This document shows, piece by piece, positions 51,907 to 53,425 of a stretch of DNA of 53,425 bases (position 1 is its first letter; each line of letters begins with the position of its first letter). The DNA comes from Azohydromonas lata NBRC 102462 (lineage in GTDB: Bacteria > Pseudomonadota > Gammaproteobacteria > Burkholderiales > Burkholderiaceae_C): NCBI RefSeq assembly GCF_001571085.1, contig NZ_BCTC01000040.1, positions 1-53,425 on the forward strand, in the 5' to 3' direction. Both the position numbers and the translations under genes were made by a program. The notes beneath the pieces were generated by a model. The model was not told where the DNA came from, did no database searches, and worked only from the letters and a program-made list of their open reading frames with translations.

Positions 51907-53337
51907 ATGAACTCTTCGATTCGCCTGCAACCGGTCATCATGGCTGGAGGCAGCGGCACGCGGCTGTGGCCGCTGTCGCGTGCCGGTTATCCCAAGCAAT
52001 TCCTGGTGCTCGCGGGCAACCAGAGCCTGTTCCAGCAGTCGGTGCTGCGCCTGCAGGGGCTGGGGGCCGAGGACATCAAGCTCGATGCGCCGCTGGTGGT
52101 GGGCAACGACGAGCACCGCTTCCTGGTGCTGGACCAGTTGCGCGAGCTGCGCTGCGATCCCGCGGCGGTGCTGCTGGAGCCCGTTGGGCGCAACACCGCG
52201 CCGGCGATGACGCTGGCGGCGCTGCAGGCACTGCAGGACGACGCGGACCCGGTGCTGGTGGTCACGCCCGCGGACCAGACCGTCACCGATGCCGCGGCCT
52301 TCAGCGCCGCCGTGCAGCAGGCCGTGCGCATGGCCGCCGACGGCACCATCGTCATCCTGGGCATCACGCCGGATCGGGCCGAGACCGGCTACGGCTACAT
52401 CCGCGCCGAGGGCAGCGCGGTGGCGCAGTTCGTGGAGAAGCCCGACGCCGCCACGGCGCAGCGCTACGTGGACGAGGGCGGCTACTACTGGAACAGCGGC
52501 ATGTTCGTGCTGCGGGCGTCGAGCTGGATGGCGGCGCTGGAGCGGTTTCGCCCCGACATCGCCGCGGCCTGCCGCGTGGCCTTCGCCTCGCGCAAGACGG
52601 ACGACCGCTTCGTGCGCCCGGGCCGCGAGGAGTTTGCCGCCGTGCCCAGCGAGTCGGTGGACTATGCCGTGATGGAGCACTGCCCGGGCAGCGGCATCGC
52701 GCTGCGCATGGTGCCGCTGGCCGCGGGCTGGAACGACCTGGGCGCCTGGGACGCCGTGTGGCAGGTGGCGGACAAGGACGCGCAGGGCAACGCCGCAGCG
52801 GGCGACGCCATCATCGAAGACAGCCGCAACACCCTGGTGCACGCCACCAGCCGCCTGGTGGGCGTGGTCGGCCTGGACGACGTGGTGGTGGTGGAGACGC
52901 CCGACGCCGTGCTGGTGAGCCGGCGCGAGTGCAGCCAGGACGTCAAGAAGATCGTGAGCCGCCTGGACGGCCAGCAGCGCGGCGAGCACACCGCGCACCG
53001 CAAGGTGCACCGGCCCTGGGGCTGGTACGACAGCATCGATGCGGGCGCGCGCTTCCAGGTCAAGCGCATCATGGTCAAGCCCGGCGCGTCCTTGAGCCTG
53101 CAGATGCACCACCACCGCGCCGAGCACTGGATCGTCGTCAGCGGCACGGCCGAGGTGACCTGCGGCGACAAGGTGATGCTGCTCAGCGAAAACCAGAGCA
53201 CCTACATCCCCTTGGGCGAAACGCACCGCCTGCGCAACCCGGGCCGCCTGCCGCTGGAGCTCATCGAGGTGCAGTCCGGCTCCTACCTGGGCGAGGACGA
53301 CATCGTCCGTTTTGAAGACACCTACGGGCGCAATTGA
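51907..53337 (+). CDS. manC: ManC, mannose-1-phosphate guanylyltransferase / mannose-6-phosphate isomerase
   Basis: 476 aa, the bifunctional AlgA/ManC type. The N-terminal GDP-mannose pyrophosphorylase domain has [23 protein letters not shown]-type sequence; [13 protein letters not shown] and [15 protein letters not shown] follow; the C-terminal cupin isomerase domain has [36 protein letters not shown] and [14 protein letters not shown]. It supplies GDP-mannose for the polysaccharide and, via Gmd and Fcl, GDP-L-fucose. The ATG at 51907 is preferred over a TTG 40 codons upstream. Confidence 0.96.
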   Translation: MNSSIRLQPVIMAGGSGTRLWPLSRAGYPKQFLVLAGNQSLFQQSVLRLQGLGAEDIKLDAPLVVGNDEHRFLVLDQLRELRCDPAAVLLEPVGRNTAPAMTLAALQALQDDADPVLVVTPADQTVTDAAAFSAAVQQAVRMAADGTIVILGITPDRAETGYGYIRAEGSAVAQFVEKPDAATAQRYVDEGGYYWNSGMFVLRASSWMAALERFRPDIAAACRVAFASRKTDDRFVRPGREEFAAVPSESVDYAVMEHCPGSGIALRMVPLAAGWNDLGAWDAVWQVADKDAQGNAAAGDAIIEDSRNTLVHATSRLVGVVGLDDVVVVETPDAVLVSRRECSQDVKKIVSRLDGQQRGEHTAHRKVHRPWGWYDSIDAGARFQVKRIMVKPGASLSLQMHHHRAEHWIVVSGTAEVTCGDKVMLLSENQSTYIPLGETHRLRNPGRLPLELIEVQSGSYLGEDDIVRFEDTYGRN

Positions 53338-53341
53338 AGCC

Positions 53342-53425
53342 ATGGACAAGGCAGCCAAGATTTTCATCGCCGGCCACCGCGGCATGGTGGGCAGCGCGCT
53401 GGTGCGGCGGCTGCAGGCCGGCGGT
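53342..53425 (+). CDS. fcl: GDP-L-fucose synthase (Fcl/WcaG), 5' end only
   Basis: The first 28 codons are in the window. [18 protein letters not shown] is the Rossmann NADPH-binding start typical of Fcl/WcaG (GHRGMVGSA rather than the GGAGFIGS of RmlB). The ATG follows the manC stop by 4 bases. Fcl acts after Gmd, which is not between manC and fcl here and must be elsewhere if the pathway is complete. Confidence 0.8.
   Translation, partial: MDKAAKIFIAGHRGMVGSALVRRLQAGG

Overview
This window is a GC-rich chromosomal segment of a betaproteobacterium, most likely Burkholderiales / Comamonadaceae (Acidovorax-like). The assignment rests on gene order (lepA-lepB-DUF4845-rnc-era-recO-pdxJ-acpS-nagZ, and yceD-rpmF-plsX-fabHDG-acpP-fabF-rpoE-rseA-rseB-mucD), on protein sequence character, and on heavy use of G/C in third codon positions. 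No rRNA, tRNA, CRISPR array or insertion sequence was seen.

Layout. (1) 1-3268, + strand: pqqBCDE, tightly coupled genes for the redox cofactor PQQ; pqqA is not in the window. A near-perfect bidirectional hairpin (3283-3318) separates them from a minus-strand run rluC / HAD phosphatase / Rieske protein / SppA-like peptidase (6547-3342). (2) 6548-10451: a long leader followed by rne (RNase E), whose C-terminal half carries a very repetitive Arg/Glu-rich segment. (3) 10711-19391: an accessory type VI secretion (T6SS) island: PAAR tip protein, a two-TM protein with a degenerate ketosynthase-like C-terminus, then on the minus strand vgrG, a predicted peptidoglycan-cleaving effector and a secreted candidate immunity protein, and finally a divergently oriented stand-alone tssF. 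The effector/immunity pair and the last part of vgrG are strikingly AT-richer than everything else, which points to a swapped cargo cassette. (4) 27810-19527, minus strand: nine-gene lepA-to-nagZ operon, chained by 4-base overlaps and GTG/TTG starts. (5) 39288-28316, minus strand: one unbroken run from yceD through rpmF, the fatty-acid synthesis genes, a small membrane protein, and the sigma-E stress module. (6) 39347-42082, + strand: maf, a Wzi-like outer-membrane protein, and an RsmI-like methyltransferase. (7) 43636-42110, minus: rhlE. (8) 44765-53425: exopolysaccharide / O-antigen locus: WecA-like initiating transferase, divergent OPX (Wza-like) and PCP (Wzz-like) export proteins, rfbBDAC for dTDP-L-rhamnose, manC for GDP-mannose, and the start of a GDP-L-fucose synthase gene cut by the window end.

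The most interesting content is the T6SS cargo module at 12631-16981. The effector shows the three signatures of a lytic-transglycosylase fold (Glu-Thr, Gly-Leu-Ala-Gln, Tyr-Ala-x-x-Asn-Gly-Gly), the downstream gene has a signal peptide as expected for a periplasmic immunity protein, and vgrG ends in a transthyretin-like adaptor that lies inside the AT-rich block. Two further notable signals are intrinsic-terminator hairpins between a likely promoter and the first gene of two housekeeping operons (before rpmF and before lepA), which look like attenuators or short RNAs. All function calls are from reading sequence and motifs; no database search was run.
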